Positions 32,477 through 40,031 of a stretch of DNA of 40,031 nucleotides are shown here, piece after piece. The position numbers were made by a program, and so were the translations under genes. The notes under the pieces are model-generated. The model was not told where the DNA came from, did no database searches, and saw only the letters and a list, made by a program, of their open reading frames with translations. Source of the DNA: Ruminococcus sp. (GTDB lineage: Bacteria; Bacillota; Clostridia; Oscillospirales; Ruminococcaceae); NCBI GenBank assembly GCA_015066745.1, contig SVNW01000029.1, forward strand, positions 1 to 40,031. Reading direction: 5' to 3'. How positions within the stretch are numbered: position 1 is the stretch's first letter; each line of letters begins with the position of its first letter.

Positions 32477-33244
32477 ATGAAATTTGATGATTTTGATAAG
32501 GAAATGCGTATTTATGAACAGTCACTTGATCAGATCATACTCCCTGATACGTACATAGTCGCCAGACTTGACGGACGTACATTTACAAGACTTACAAAAG
32601 AAGTCTGTAACTTTGAAGCACCATTTGATGAACGATTCAGAGATCTGATGATCTATACTATAAAATGTGCTATGAACTGCGGTTTTCGTATAATATACGG
32701 ATATACAGAAAGTGATGAGATATCTCTGCTGTTCCACCCCGAAGACAACAGTTTCGGAAGAAAAGTAAGAAAACTTAACACTACCCTTGCCGGAGAAGCA
32801 AGTGCTGCCTTTTCTCTTAAACTTGGTCACGTAGCTACTTTTGACTGCAGAATCATACCACTGCCAAATCTCAAACGTGTAACAGACTATTTTCTGTGGC
32901 GTCAGGAAGATTCACACAGAAATTCACTTAACGCCTGGTGCTACTGGACTCTGCGAAAAGAAGGTCTTTCAAAATCACAGGCAACTGCAATGCTAAGCGG
33001 AAAAAATATCGAATATAAAAATGAACTTCTGTTCCAGCGAGGTATCAATTATAATGATTTGCCGTTGTGGCAAAAAAGAGGAATCGGTGTGTATTATAAA
33101 GATTTTGCAAAATCAGGGTTTAATCCGATAACAGGAACAAAAACTGAAACGTACAGAAGAAAACTATATACAGACATGGAACTCCCACTGCGTACCGAGT
33201 ACAGAAAACTTATTTTAAATATTATCAAAGAAGCTAAAATTTAA
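32477..33244 (+). CDS. Thg1-like protein (tRNA-His guanylyltransferase family 3'-5' polymerase)
   Basis: The 255-residue protein has the Thg1 palm signatures: ARLDGRTFTRL (metal ligand D32), GYTESDEISLLF (D80, E81) and the FDCRI strand, followed by YFLWRQEDSHRNSLNAWCYW, a hallmark of the family. Thg1 adds G to the 5' end of tRNA-His in eukaryotes. Bacterial Thg1-like proteins are known to add nucleotides in the 3'-5' direction, templated, to 5'-truncated tRNAs. Most bacteria encode G-1 in the tRNA-His gene, so repair is the likelier role. It follows the kinase gene by 3 bases, has an AAGGAG site and ends at a strong terminator. Confidence 0.93.
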   Translation: MKFDDFDKEMRIYEQSLDQIILPDTYIVARLDGRTFTRLTKEVCNFEAPFDERFRDLMIYTIKCAMNCGFRIIYGYTESDEISLLFHPEDNSFGRKVRKLNTTLAGEASAAFSLKLGHVATFDCRIIPLPNLKRVTDYFLWRQEDSHRNSLNAWCYWTLRKEGLSKSQATAMLSGKNIEYKNELLFQRGINYNDLPLWQKRGIGVYYKDFAKSGFNPITGTKTETYRRKLYTDMELPLRTEYRKLILNIIKEAKI

Positions 33245-33254
33245 AAAACATTAT

Positions 33255-33302
33255 AAAAACAATATTCCTTACAATATAATTATTGCAAGGAATATTGTTT
33301 TT
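33255..33302. terminator. Bidirectional terminator between the Thg1-like and Fic genes
   Basis: A perfect 16-bp stem (33255-33270 with 33287-33302) is flanked by A and T runs. Its right arm overlaps the last bases of the minus-strand Fic gene. Confidence 0.88.
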
Positions 33303-34074
33303 ATTTTGTATGCATCTCTATTAATTGTCTTGCTGTAAAATCAGTTTTGTCATACTCAATTTTAAAATAATCAAGTACAACTTTCATATCGTCCTGCATT
33401 GAAAGAAATACATCAAGCAATCTGTTCTGTTTTTTATTTATCTGCCATTCTTTAAGTCCGACATAATAAAAATGTTTGAATTCATCATTTATAAAAAACG
33501 GGACTATATCGCTTACAAGGCACTGTTTTAAAACCAATAACCTCCCTACCCTGCCGTTACCGTCATAAAACGGGTGGATTTTTTCAAAATCCGCATGAAA
33601 CTCTGCAATTTCATACAAATCTATTTTATCTTTGCTATTGATTATATTCAGAAGTTTCTTCATATATTCTGAAACTTCTTCTGGTAAAACAGTCTGTATT
33701 TTTCCGACTTCATTCGGATATTTTTTATAGTCACCAATCACAACTTCATCGTTATCGCTTGTCATCAGACCATTTTTTAACGTTTTATGAAGATGTTTTA
33801 CGTATTCTTCAGTTATAGGCTCTAAAACCGTTTCAAGAATATAATCAAAACACTTGAAATGATTAGCTGCCTCAAATACATCATTTACATAAGCAACTCC
33901 GTCAACAGTATGAGTTTCAAAAATATATCTGGTCTGATCATGAGTAAGTCTGCTTCCCTCTATGTGATTGGAGTTATACGCAAAATCTATCTGCATTCTA
34001 TGATATATTCCGCCTTTGATATTATTATTTTTTTCAAATAACAACGTAGATAAAAGTGTTCTTTTACAAGGCAT
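33301..34074 (-). CDS. Fic family protein (probable AMP transferase)
   Basis: The 257-residue protein has the Fic active-site motif IHPFYDGNGRVGRLL (catalytic H167), so it probably transfers AMP to a hydroxyl of a target protein. An N-terminal SNHIEGSRLT segment (S35, E39) fits the inhibitory (S/T)xxxE(G/N) helix of class II Fic proteins, implying self-restraint. GGAG lies 8 bases before the ATG at 34074. No antitoxin gene is adjacent, and the AAA/nuclease gene lies 30 bases upstream in the same direction. The target is unknown. Confidence 0.92.
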   Translation of the reverse strand: MPCKRTLLSTLLFEKNNNIKGGIYHRMQIDFAYNSNHIEGSRLTHDQTRYIFETHTVDGVAYVNDVFEAANHFKCFDYILETVLEPITEEYVKHLHKTLKNGLMTSDNDEVVIGDYKKYPNEVGKIQTVLPEEVSEYMKKLLNIINSKDKIDLYEIAEFHADFEKIHPFYDGNGRVGRLLVLKQCLVSDIVPFFINDEFKHFYYVGLKEWQINKKQNRLLDVFLSMQDDMKVVLDYFKIEYDKTDFTARQLIEMHTK

Positions 34075-34104
34075 ATATATTCTCCGTTTTCTGAATTTAT
34101 TTTT

Positions 34105-35670
34105 TTAAACTATCGCTTCAAAAATAGTCTTTTCTCCAAGTTGTATGGTATGCGTTCCTGATTGTTTATTTTTATTGAAGTTGAAACTCAGCATATATCC
34201 TTTATTGATGTGATAATAATCAAGATACTCTGCAAGTTGTCTTTCTCCACGTTCATTGTATTCTTTTCCGTGCCATATCTTCATTTCAATAACAAACTGC
34301 TCGCCAAGATAATCAACTATAACATCTGTTCTTGTGAGATCTCTTGTCTGCGCTTCGATATAATAATTTCCTACGCCATTTATGATGGGGCGCAGATATA
34401 TAAGAAAGAGTTTTCTGCCGTCATCTTCAATAAACCGCTCTGTTTTATCACCGTAAATGTCATTGAAATACTGTACAAATTTTTCTAATACAAGTTCCAT
34501 ATTCAGACGGTTATGCAAAACAAATTCCGGTTTCTGGCGTTCTCCTGCAATATATAACGGCGAGTTCTGTATCTGTGGTGTAGTCAGCAACATATCATAA
34601 AAACGTGTTTCAAAAATACGATTTGCAATAACAAGATCACCGTTTTGCTCTTTTGCAAAACCAAACATTACAGTTTGCTTTGTGGCTTCATCATCAGGTC
34701 TGTAAGGTATCTTCTTACCTCTCTCCAGTATCTGTACAAGTTGTTGTCTGAGTTCGGGATACTGTTCGAGCTTGTTTGCCAATGACTCAAATAACGGTGA
34801 CTGATATATAAGCAGTTTTTTCACTGCTGATTTAACACCGTTCTTGTTCCATTTCATTTCAGTATCTTCATCGATAAACTTGCATATTTGTGACACCAGT
34901 ACAGGATACCCTGCAGTATAGTCATAAATCATCTGTGAAATTAATTTTATATCCATACCTGTATGATAATCAGACTCATATTCACTTAACATTCCTTCTA
35001 TATCATCAGGACAAAAACTCATATCTACTTCAAGTGCATTTGCAATGTTCCAGGGACTGTTATGTTTATGTTCTGTGTCCGGTCTGATTTTTATCTGCAG
35101 ATTTCTGATATCATACACTCCTGCCAGTATCACTGAGTGAAAAGCAGGAAATTTATTTCTTCTGAGATATGAACCTCTTAACTGTGCAAGAAAATCAAGA
35201 AACACCTGATTATTTGACGCACTATCCACCTCATCAATAATCAGAACGACAGGCTTATCGGCTACACGGCAAATATCACTAAGCTTCATAAAAAGATCTA
35301 CTAAAACAAAGTTATTGTTCAGTTCTTTTTTTAATTCTGTCAGTTCATTTTTTATATCTGATGTTATTTTCATATTTTTCATTAAAAAAATAAACGATTT
35401 TGCAAATGCACACGAAAAACTATTTTCATCTTTAAACTGATAACTGCTCATATCTGATTGAAAATCCATATTCAGCACATAATATTCATCAGCAAGATAC
35501 TGCTCAAGAGCAATGAGTGTAGTTGTTTTTCCATATTGTCTTGCCCGGTTTACAGTAATATATTTTCCGGCATCAACCATATTTTTAATAGCATCAAGCC
35601 GACTTGCCAGGTCAACCATATAATGCTGTCCGGGAGTACAGTTTCCGGTGACATTAAATACTTTTTGCAT
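34105..35670 (-). CDS. AAA-ATPase-like / PD-(D/E)XK nuclease family protein
   Basis: The 521-residue protein begins with the AAA-ATPase-like domain common in gut Firmicutes and Bacteroidetes: a Walker A-like RARQYGKTTTL (GKT at 47-49) and a Walker B VVLIIDEVDSA (D146, E147). The C-terminus has a PD-(D/E)XK core: D449 in RTDVIVDY, then E462-M-K464 in FVIEMKIWHG, followed by GERQLAEYLDYY. The family is often multicopy, and its function is not established. A second, internally deleted copy lies at 37846-38238. It runs towards the Fic gene with a 30-base gap. Confidence 0.85.
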   Translation of the reverse strand: MQKVFNVTGNCTPGQHYMVDLASRLDAIKNMVDAGKYITVNRARQYGKTTTLIALEQYLADEYYVLNMDFQSDMSSYQFKDENSFSCAFAKSFIFLMKNMKITSDIKNELTELKKELNNNFVLVDLFMKLSDICRVADKPVVLIIDEVDSASNNQVFLDFLAQLRGSYLRRNKFPAFHSVILAGVYDIRNLQIKIRPDTEHKHNSPWNIANALEVDMSFCPDDIEGMLSEYESDYHTGMDIKLISQMIYDYTAGYPVLVSQICKFIDEDTEMKWNKNGVKSAVKKLLIYQSPLFESLANKLEQYPELRQQLVQILERGKKIPYRPDDEATKQTVMFGFAKEQNGDLVIANRIFETRFYDMLLTTPQIQNSPLYIAGERQKPEFVLHNRLNMELVLEKFVQYFNDIYGDKTERFIEDDGRKLFLIYLRPIINGVGNYYIEAQTRDLTRTDVIVDYLGEQFVIEMKIWHGKEYNERGERQLAEYLDYYHINKGYMLSFNFNKNKQSGTHTIQLGEKTIFEAIV

Positions 35671-35708
35671 ATAACGTACATTCCTTTTTTGAAATTCAAA
35701 AATGATCT

Positions 35709-36824
35709 TTAATCTTCAAAAACCTTTGCTACTTTTTTAAGATAACCCGGAATATCAAGATGCTGTGGACAGTGTTCTGTGCACTGACCGCAGGAAACGC
35801 AATCGGAGGCTTTTCCGTATTTTAAAATAAGATTATCATAGTATGTACCCTGAACGGTAAAATTCTTTTCTATTTCCTGCATTTCTGCATTATAAAGCTC
35901 AAAATAATCAGGGATAGGTATGTTCATAGGACAACCTTCCGTACAATATCTGCATGACGTACACGGAATACTGATTTTCAGGTTGATTATATCTGCAACA
36001 TTCATACATATGGAGTTTTCTTCATCTGTAAGAGGCACAAAGTTCTCCATATAACTCATATTATCTTCAAGTTGTTGTATATTACTCATACCGCTGAGTA
36101 CCAGTGAAACATTATCAAGACTTGCAGCAAATCTGATAGCCCATGACGGAACCGACATCTGAGGCTGATGACTTTTTAAAAGTTCCTCTGCCTGTTTAGG
36201 AACATTTGCAAGTGTACCGCCTTTTACAGGTTCCATTACAATGATCTCTTTATTATGTTTTAAAGCTACTTCATAACATTTTCGTGACTGAACCGTATCG
36301 TTTTCCCAGTCAAGATAATTTATCTGCAACTGAACAAATTCAGTTTCGGGGTGTTCTGTAAGAATCTTATCAAGCAACTCTGCACTGTCATGAAATGAAA
36401 AACCTATCTTTTTTACCTTTCCTTCAGATTTTTTCTTCATCACAAAATCAAATGCACCAAGTCGTTCTGAGGTTTCATAATTTTTAGTATTCAGACAATG
36501 AAGCAGATAGTAATCAAAATAACCTGCACCTGTCTTTTCTAACTGTTCATTGAATATACGCTCCATATCCTCTTCTTTTTCAAGAAACATTGTAGGAAGC
36601 TTTGTAGCAAGCATAAAGCTATCACGACTGTGACGGTCAACCAACGCTTCTTTCATAACATTTTCACTTGCAAAATCATGATACATATATGCTGTATCAA
36701 AATAAATAAAACCTTTTTCTAAAAATGAATCGACCATCTTACAGATCTGTTCTTTATCAAAACTTTTATGATCCTCCGAATCAAGAACCGGTAGTCTCAT
36801 ACATCCAAAACCTAATTTTTTCAT
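35709..36824 (-). CDS. Aldo/keto reductase with C-terminal 2x[4Fe-4S] ferredoxin domain
   Basis: The 371-residue protein joins an aldo/keto reductase barrel (tetrad D43, Y48, K75, H109) to a C-terminal ferredoxin-like part with two cysteine clusters: C288, C291, C294, C298 and C342, C345, C348, C352. The reductase may therefore take electrons from or give them to iron-sulfur centres rather than NAD(P)H alone. Its ATG overlaps the DUF1893 stop (ATGA), so it is the third gene of the ECF-DUF1893 operon. The substrate is unknown. Confidence 0.92.
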   Translation of the reverse strand: MKKLGFGCMRLPVLDSEDHKSFDKEQICKMVDSFLEKGFIYFDTAYMYHDFASENVMKEALVDRHSRDSFMLATKLPTMFLEKEEDMERIFNEQLEKTGAGYFDYYLLHCLNTKNYETSERLGAFDFVMKKKSEGKVKKIGFSFHDSAELLDKILTEHPETEFVQLQINYLDWENDTVQSRKCYEVALKHNKEIIVMEPVKGGTLANVPKQAEELLKSHQPQMSVPSWAIRFAASLDNVSLVLSGMSNIQQLEDNMSYMENFVPLTDEENSICMNVADIINLKISIPCTSCRYCTEGCPMNIPIPDYFELYNAEMQEIEKNFTVQGTYYDNLILKYGKASDCVSCGQCTEHCPQHLDIPGYLKKVAKVFED

Positions 36825-37249
36825 ATCTGTATTCCCCTTAATTCATTACGTTTTTTAATAAGCAAATCATATGCAATATCTGTATCACTGATATTTTTAA
36901 CTTCATTTTCCATAGGACAGATTCCGTCGCCTTTTCTGTTGATAATATTTTCTGTAAGTATCTTATATGAACAAGGTATATTTTCACTTTGAAGAAAAGA
37001 CAGTCCTTCTTTACTTACCACTTCGCCAAAAACTTCTCTGACTCCTGCTTTTACAAATAACATTGCAGCAGCCTTTCCGACTATTTTATCAGCAACCGAA
37101 AATCCACTTAAATCAATGCCGTTTGTTATAAAATCAAGCATAGGTGAAATTCCTTTTTCCTTACTGACATATACGATATCATCTTTACACAAAACACACG
37201 TAAAATCGCCTTTATACAGAAGTTCCTGAGCTTTTGGAATGTCACTCAT
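36821..37249 (-). CDS. DUF1893 family protein
   Basis: The 142-residue protein fits DUF1893 (TM1506-like), a cytidine-deaminase-like fold, with FTCVLCKDDIVYVSKEKGI near the start and DKIVGKAAAMLFVKAGV in the middle. Cysteines and the KAAA helix suggest a small-molecule enzyme, but no reaction is established. It overlaps the ECF gene by 8 bases and the reductase gene by 4 bases, so the three are translationally coupled. There is no strong ribosome binding site of its own. Confidence 0.8.
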   Translation of the reverse strand: MSDIPKAQELLYKGDFTCVLCKDDIVYVSKEKGISPMLDFITNGIDLSGFSVADKIVGKAAAMLFVKAGVREVFGEVVSKEGLSFLQSENIPCSYKILTENIINRKGDGICPMENEVKNISDTDIAYDLLIKKRNELRGIQI

Positions 37250-37796
37250 ATTTCTTTCTCATTTCTTTTATTTTTCCATAAAAAACAGCAAACAAGATCC
37301 ACTGCAATACTATACCCGGAACCCCCGTAATAAGAAATGATTTTACAGAATCTACAGAAATGCTGTTACTGTTTAGAATATATACTGCTATCAGAACTGT
37401 AGCTACTCTTGCTATTCTTCCTGAAAACTGTGTAATGATAAGTGAGAGAAAACTATTTATTTTTGAAGATGATAATTTGCCTGATACAAATCCATATGTT
37501 CCAAGTTCAGCTATCATAAACGGAACAAGTACCGCTGACGGCATTCCTGAAATAGCAAAACTAATAACAGGACTTAAAATTCCTGCGATCAAACCAGCCA
37601 GAGGTCCACACGCAAATCCGGCAAACAGTACAGGCAAGTGCATAGGCAACAACATACTTCCTGTTACAGCACCTGCTCCTGAAATCACGCCTGCAGCATG
37701 AAAAATTTGCGGAAGAATTACAGAAAAAGCAACAGAAATCAGTATTATTAATGCTTTATCTGTGATTTTATTTTTAGCTATTGTTTTTGTATTCAT
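37242..37796 (-). CDS. ECF transporter S component-like membrane protein
   Basis: The 184-residue protein has five to six helices. A GAVTGSMLLPMHLPVLFAG motif near residues 42-60 and GPLAGLIAGILSPVISFA are typical of the substrate-binding (S) subunits of energy-coupling-factor vitamin importers. No EcfA or EcfT gene is nearby, so it would use a shared module encoded elsewhere. AAAGGA precedes the ATG. As first gene of the operon with DUF1893 and the ferredoxin reductase, it may import the compound these enzymes change. The substrate is unknown. Confidence 0.85.
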   Translation of the reverse strand: MNTKTIAKNKITDKALIILISVAFSVILPQIFHAAGVISGAGAVTGSMLLPMHLPVLFAGFACGPLAGLIAGILSPVISFAISGMPSAVLVPFMIAELGTYGFVSGKLSSSKINSFLSLIITQFSGRIARVATVLIAVYILNSNSISVDSVKSFLITGVPGIVLQWILFAVFYGKIKEMRKKYE

Positions 37797-37845
37797 AACA
37801 AATTTCCTTTCGATTAACTTTTATTTTTTTAAAACGTACTATACT

Positions 37846-38238
37846 TAAACTATCGCTTCAAAAATAGTCTTTTCCCCAAGCCGTATTGTATGCGTACCTG
37901 ATTGCTTGTTTTTATTGAAATTAAAACTCAACATATATCCTTTGTCGATGTGATAATACTCCAGATATTCTGCAAGCTGTCTTTCTCCACGCTCATTGTA
38001 TTCCTTGCCGTGCCAGATTTTCATTTTGAAAATCCATATTCAAAACATAATATTCATCAGAAATATACTGTTCAAGTGCAATGAGTGTCGTTGTCTTTCC
38101 GTACTGTCTGCCTCGGTTTATTGTAATATACTGACCCTTATCCACCATCTTTTTAATAGCGTCAAGTCTGCTTGTTAAGTCTACCATATAATGCTGATTC
38201 GGATCACAATTACCGGTGACGTTGAACACTTTTGACAT
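37846..38238 (-). pseudogene. Internally deleted copy of the AAA/nuclease gene
   Basis: The minus strand encodes the first 71 residues of a close paralog of the 34105-35670 protein (MSKVFNVTGN to NMDFQ), then jumps to its last 59 residues (MKIWHGKEYNERG onward). About 1.17 kb in between is missing. The junction is near 38022-38030 at a short AAATG-type homology and is out of frame, giving a stop after LARQGIQ at 37993. A second change, one A fewer at 37861-37864, shifts the last residues. It cannot make the ATPase-nuclease. Its end is very close to the ECF gene. Confidence 0.88.
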
Positions 38239-38303
38239 TTAGACACACCCCTTACGTTTTAAACTATGAAATTATTATATCATATCGGGTGCATAAACAC
38301 AAG

Positions 38304-38507
38304 ATGCGGAACATTTTTTTACTTAAAGTATATCAAAAAATCAATGCTATCCCTGTTCCATACAAGTGGAAATATAAGATGGAAACAATCAATCTCGAAG
38401 AGGAAAATATCGACAACATTGTTTATGAGGTAGTAAATGTAAAAGCAGCATCTTCTGAAAATCAAGGCAAACGTGCTCCTGCTACTCGCAAAAGAAAGTC
38501 AAAATAA
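38304..38507 (+). other. Short coding fragment of possible phage origin
   Basis: An open frame ends with METINLEEENIDNIVYEVV and a basic tail GKRAPATRKRKSK. The composition looks coding, but I do not recognise it. The first 15-20 residues look unrelated to the rest, so the start may be junk joined to a C-terminal remnant. It lies just before the tape measure fragment and may be the end of another phage gene. Confidence 0.4.
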
Positions 38508-38572
38508 GAAAATGTTTCAGCTGTGTCAGATCACGCAATTGTAAAGTAAAGTTATTTAAAAACGTTTATACT

Positions 38573-39135
38573 AGCATTCAACAGCTATGTGCGACATTTC
38601 AGAATCTCTTCGCAGGAGTTGCCGGTGCAGAAGCGGATGTGGCAAGTGCTGTCCTTTCAATCATCAATGCGGCAATCACGCTTGTGCAGGGACTTATCAC
38701 CGGAATTATTGGGGCATTACCGCAGATCGTAAATGCCGCACTCCAGCTTGTACAAAGTCTATGTGACGCACTGGTTTCCAATCTTCCTGCACTGGTGCAG
38801 TCGGCGGTGACGCTCGTACTCCAGTTGGTTGACGGAATTTTGTCACAGCTGCCACAGATTCTGAATGTGGCTCTTGAAATTGTGAACTCCCTACTTTCTG
38901 GTATCCTCTCCATGCTGCCCTACAAGATCTACAGCATCGGCCTGACATTGTCGAGGGGCTGTGGAACGGTATCGGTGATATGGTGGACGGTCTTGTGCCG
39001 TCCGCTGGAACTTCTGTTGTGAATAACTACTACAACAACGACAACAGCCGGACGGTGAATCAGACCAACAATAGTCCGAAGGCACTGTCACGGCTGGAGA
39101 TTTATAGACTTACGAGGAATGCGGTGAATGTATAA
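38573..39135 (+). pseudogene. Phage tail tape measure protein, C-terminal remnant
   Basis: From about 38573 the frame reads a hydrophobic, repetitive stretch (ITLVQGLITGIIGALPQIV, then ALVSNLPALVQSAVTLVLQL and ILSQLPQILNVALEIV) typical of tape measure proteins. After LSMLP, near 38918, the frame is lost. The tail resumes in another frame as LWNGIGDMVDGL and ends NNSPKALSRLEIYRLTRNAV with a stop at 39133. The upstream majority of the gene is absent. GC content is visibly higher than in the surrounding genes, fitting foreign origin. Confidence 0.85.
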
Positions 39136-39160
39136 TACGAGTGTTTTTTGATGCTCATTT

Positions 39161-39751
39161 TTATAAAGAGTGTGGATAATCCGTGTCAAGCAGTTCAATA
39201 CTTGATGCTTCACCCGTTTCATGGTCAAAAAAGACACCAAGAATGATATTTCCCCATGTGTGTTCATATGAAGAATCAGATTCTATTTCTGATTCTCCGA
39301 ATTCTGATTTGAAATCTTCAAGTGTATCGTTCTTCAAACCATTCAGAGTGAAAATGCCTTTTTCTGGTTCATCAATTTCGATTAGTGTTACAAGGGTTTC
39401 CGATGTATGTTCTGATACATCTCCAGTCACAAAAAGCGTACAAATTCGACTCATTCCATTATAGACAGTACATACCGTGAAATCGCTTTCTTCAAAATAG
39501 ACATTCTGACAATCTGAAAGATCAATCATTTTTTCAAGATCTTCATATTTGAACGGGAAAGACAGTGTTTTTCCGGAAACGCTGATTTCAATGTTTGGGG
39601 CAGATGTTTCAGTGTCGTTAATAGATGTTATACTTTCAGTTGTGTTTTTTTCTATAGCGGCATCAGTTGTATTTTCAACTCCTTTTTCGCACCCTGTCAT
39701 GCAGAGGCAACAAAATACAGCTAAAGAACATACTATTTTACTTATTTTCAT
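39161..39751 (-). CDS. Small lipoprotein of unknown function
   Basis: The 196-residue protein has a lipoprotein signal with lipobox LCMTGC (C21) and then an Asn/Thr/Ser-rich linker. A domain near ISVSGKTLSFPFKYEDLEKM follows, and another with LKNDTLEDFKSEFGE resembles clostridial surface lipoproteins that compare predicted and measured values; I cannot name the family. The ATG at 39751 is 8 bases from GGAG; the GTG at 39760 overlaps that site. It runs against the phage remnants on either side and has its own promoter. Confidence 0.8.
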   Translation of the reverse strand: MKISKIVCSLAVFCCLCMTGCEKGVENTTDAAIEKNTTESITSINDTETSAPNIEISVSGKTLSFPFKYEDLEKMIDLSDCQNVYFEESDFTVCTVYNGMSRICTLFVTGDVSEHTSETLVTLIEIDEPEKGIFTLNGLKNDTLEDFKSEFGESEIESDSSYEHTWGNIILGVFFDHETGEASSIELLDTDYPHSL

Positions 39752-39783
39752 TATGGTCACTCCTCAATACACAAATTGTATTT

Positions 39784-39813
39784 ATTATACCACATCCCGC
39801 CCTCAAAAGTCAA
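39784..39813 (-). promoter_or_regulatory. Promoter of the lipoprotein gene
   Basis: On the minus strand: TTGACT (39808-39813), an 18-base spacer and TATAAT (39784-39789), about 33 bases before the ATG. Confidence 0.6.
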
Positions 39814-39831
39814 TGAAAGGACGGTGAAACT

Positions 39832-39948
39832 TTGTTTTTTACTCTTATTCTTCAAAATGAAAACGGTGAACAGATTGATATGACAGCAACTGCAAATCAC
39901 TACACCCAAGTTTTACACCTAAAACGAGCAAACCACGCATATACGTGA
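39832..39948 (+). pseudogene. Phage distal tail protein, N-terminal remnant
   Basis: From a TTG at 39832, preceded by GAAAGGACGGTG, 38 codons read FFTLILQNENGEQIDMTATANHY. This is like the start of Siphoviridae-type distal tail proteins encoded just after the tape measure gene. After NHY the sequence departs, ending at a TGA inside a terminator stem. It is the sheared partner of the tape measure fragment upstream. Confidence 0.65.
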
Positions 39949-39962
39949 TTTGCTCATTTTTG
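39926..39962 (+). terminator. Terminator after the distal-tail remnant
   Basis: A 12-bp stem with one mismatch (39926-39937 with 39944-39955), loop CATATA, then ATTTTTGTTTTG. The remainder to 40031 shows nothing I can support. Confidence 0.7.
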
Positions 39963-40031
39963 TTTTGTTATTGCAAAATTGATGCTTTTTATGTATTTGT
40001 TTAAATTCTCCTGTTTGACATTTGCATGAAT

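Noticed and set aside
38639-39022. Stand-alone hydrophobic protein gene
   Set aside because: The same frame stays open upstream with tape-measure-like sequence, and its last part is a shifted frame; it is better read as phage debris.

Overview
The window looks like chromosome of a low-GC gut Firmicute of the Oscillospiraceae, most likely a Ruminococcus relative. The pointers are AT-rich intergenic DNA, GGAG-type ribosome binding sites, sigma-A promoters with near-perfect 17-bp spacers, a T-box leader, an LPxTG-like wall anchor, clostripain-type and wall-binding-repeat surface proteins, and small clostridial DUF families. The species call is inference from gene content. I saw no tRNA, rRNA or CRISPR array.

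Region 1 (1-10.2 kb) is largely housekeeping: a membrane-tethered clostripain-like peptidase (-), a HAD phosphatase (+), a minus-strand run of a DUF6106-like protein, acpS, deoC and deoB, and a Phe T-box leader followed by pheS-pheT (+). Region 2 (10.2-17.6 kb) is accessory. It holds three tandem DUF3592-like membrane proteins (one with a decayed C-terminus), an orphan AAA ATPase, a DUF6472-like small protein, an unknown anchored protein, and a lactococcin-972-type module: a secreted six-cysteine peptide, a stem-loop over its stop codon, a DUF1430-like membrane protein and a dedicated ABC ATPase.

Region 3 (17.6-31.9 kb) has an RluA-type pseudouridine synthase, a wall-anchored Tp47-like protein, a truncated ferric-reductase-like membrane gene and an ApbE flavin transferase gene damaged at their junction. 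A Bce/Vra-like response regulator-kinase-ABC transporter locus follows (-), with a putative regulator site before the transporter. Then come an iron-type alcohol dehydrogenase, a membrane-anchored wall-binding-repeat protein and an NhaC-family antiporter.

Region 4 (31.9-40 kb) opens with the item I find most interesting: a two-gene operon of a polynucleotide-kinase-like P-loop enzyme and a Thg1-like 3'-5' RNA polymerase, a plausible RNA 5'-end repair unit. It is followed by a Fic protein, an AAA/PD-(D/E)XK protein, an ECF S component-DUF1893-ferredoxin aldo/keto reductase operon, an internally deleted copy of the AAA/nuclease gene, and GC-richer phage tail debris (tape measure C-terminus and distal-tail N-terminus) with a lipoprotein gene lying between the two pieces.
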